A stretch of 43,713 nucleotides of DNA from an uncultured Chitinophagales bacterium (lineage in GTDB: Bacteria > Bacteroidota > Bacteroidia > Chitinophagales > UBA2359), in contig CALFBW010000287.1 in NCBI GenBank assembly GCA_937951415.1, positions 1 to 43,713 of the forward strand, given 5' to 3'. Of the stretch, positions 43,601 through 43,713 are shown one piece after another; position 1 is the first letter of the stretch, and every line of letters begins with the position of its first letter. The position numbers and the translations under genes are program-made. The notes under the pieces were generated by a model. The model saw only the letters and a list, made by a program, of their open reading frames with translations, was not told the origin of the DNA and ran no database searches.

Positions 43601-43713
43601 TTGGATCGACTGAAAGTAACACCAATGCTTTTGAATCCTGAAAATCAGATTGTTTTAGTAAAAACTTTTCCAAACGGAGAAAAGGCCATGTCTTACTACA
43701 AGCAAACAAATGA
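40670..43713 (+). CDS. porW: PorW/SprE-like type IX secretion component (3' end off window)
   Basis: The frame is open to the right edge, so at least 1014 residues are seen and the C-terminus is missing. The start is GTG at 40670, after an in-frame TGA at 40661. An uncleaved-lipoprotein cysteine is absent: the leader is VTKVLRIILPLMLALILMPSLDA, then QSKRK. Family signatures are RYNGYFNAKLIMQESL (after the leader), SKWVDDCYLLIGKARFFKGEYEEAL (TPR), SWYFYNETAKSMGYNEFQSI with WGNR, and HYYILTF and VKTFPNGEKAMSYY near the right edge. TPR-like helices fill the rest. Residues about 157-340 form a Lys/Glu/Ala-rich insert. PorW/SprE is required for type IX secretion and, in P. gingivalis, links the translocon to the PorKN ring. 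The assignment rests on these motifs. Confidence 0.85.
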   Translation, partial: MTKVLRIILPLMLALILMPSLDAQSKRKRKKSKKDNKKSSALRNAYQDMTARYNGYFNAKLIMQESLLSLKDANRDNFKEILPIFDFTGGDEASAVHAQMNKIIEKCSADITLHPNSKWVDDCYLLIGKARFFKGEYEEALVNFSYIERKFGRNIRKGAKQKKGKVKRNRKGPGVDFGLKSSGAVSSDTDKIRENLKEERAQNKKDKDQARKDKAKENKKIKKEREKAKKKLQKERAKEKKQKEKERARLKKMSKEKRRKYIQDQKAKKEEAAAAKIEEEENKEADLAAEKAEEARKAADEEAAALAEKEAAEKAEAEALAEKEQAEEEEAKQFDLVDSDLDPVRYDRNFLGFLSHRPAKFEGAIWQARTLMSMERYDDAISLIEGIRENSKMPKKFRGEMNALYAGAFLQNEDPVKAYAALSDAIKSTRGKKKRARLHFIQGQISQDQAQYALAMKSYKRVLKSKPSFEMEFHSRLQMAGTKMQSGEYASSDVIRDLEKMLKEEKYDNHQDEIYMMMANIAIEEGDIEQAMAYLGESAANSTMNNEMKAEAYLRLAELHFQQESYLLSSYYYDSTASILPKDYPEIDDIISRKEILGDLAGHIRTVEYEDSLQHLAQLPVDERNRIIDELIDDLEQKIEDEKLAAEQAANAIFEDQNSSGNSAAGSWYFYNETAKSMGYNEFQSIWGNRSYSDNWRLSGTAGDEFVNRSESEAEQARIDLAQTGRLSREAFLADIPFNEEAVLASNNKIIDALFGSGNIYKDKLDNKPKAINSFTELNDRFAKNIHEIPACYSLYLLYRANDDNVRAEQMKKYIIANDATGEYAGILQDPEAASRVDKEAQVFYEQSYKLYLAEKFEEVSERQKEAANLYASSEMTPQFDLLGAFVVGQTEEKKLYIDALKEVKDRYPSHEVGEKAAEILKYISKEEKEKDKAAKESIYKFKMKSSHYYILTFGEYVEEINDAIIQFSNHNTSKFKLDRLKVTPMLLNPENQIVLVKTFPNGEKAMSYYKQTN

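Noticed and set aside
1-43713. CRISPR arrays, tRNA or rRNA genes, integrases, phage or transposase genes
   Set aside because: No regularly spaced repeats, no tRNA-like cloverleaf that I could support, and no recombinase motifs were seen in reading both strands.

Overview
The window is a chromosomal stretch of a Bacteroidota bacterium, most likely from the Saprospirales/Lewinella side of the phylum. The grounds are several type IX secretion (T9SS) proteins, a CarboxypepD_reg-type TonB receptor, a PorV/PorQ-family barrel, a PorW/SprE homolog, a bactofilin plus M23 peptidase cluster, recurrent TAnnTTTG promoter elements and weak ribosome binding sites. The family assignment is inference from remembered protein families; the phylum is well supported. 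About 31 genes are packed tightly on both strands. I see no tRNA, rRNA, CRISPR array, intact transposase or phage gene.

Layout. 1-5.6 kb: the 3' end of a beta-lactamase-type serine hydrolase, recX, an MFS transporter and a 1053-residue secreted T9SS cargo. 5.7-9.2 kb: an unrecognised 467-residue helical protein, smpB, and a pcm-alpha/beta-hydrolase pair. 9.3-15 kb: a phosphohexomutase, a DUF2279 protein, recJ and metK with a strong terminator. 15.1-18.4 kb: a DUF3108-UPF0104 pair, ruvC, and greA-HIT. 18.4-19.0 kb: the only gene-free stretch over 300 bases; it holds a degenerate ORF-less group II intron-like element and the terminator of the next operon. 19.0-28.7 kb: a three-gene outer-membrane operon read leftwards (TonB receptor, a 1533-residue secreted protein, a PorV/PorQ-family barrel). 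28.7-33.3 kb: a 2-hydroxyacid dehydrogenase, rsmA, a leucyl aminopeptidase and pdxA. 33.4-37.9 kb: DUF177-rpmF, then fabH, efp, accB and accC, a fatty-acid and translation cluster with no plsX. 38.0-43.7 kb: a leftward operon (M23 peptidase, bactofilin, AtpZ, a four-helix membrane protein, SprT-like protease) divergent from a PorW/SprE-like T9SS gene that runs off the right end.

How the parts fit. Housekeeping genes (translation quality control, DNA repair, fatty-acid initiation, SAM and PLP synthesis) alternate with envelope genes. The envelope genes form two themes: outer-membrane uptake or secretion (TonB receptor operon, T9SS cargo, PorW) and cell-wall shaping (M23 and bactofilin). The most unusual items are the PorW homolog, which carries a long lysine/glutamate/alanine-rich TolA-like segment and has no lipobox; the group II intron relic next to an operon terminator; a near-identical 30-base internal duplication in the T9SS cargo gene; and heavy use of TTG/GTG start codons.
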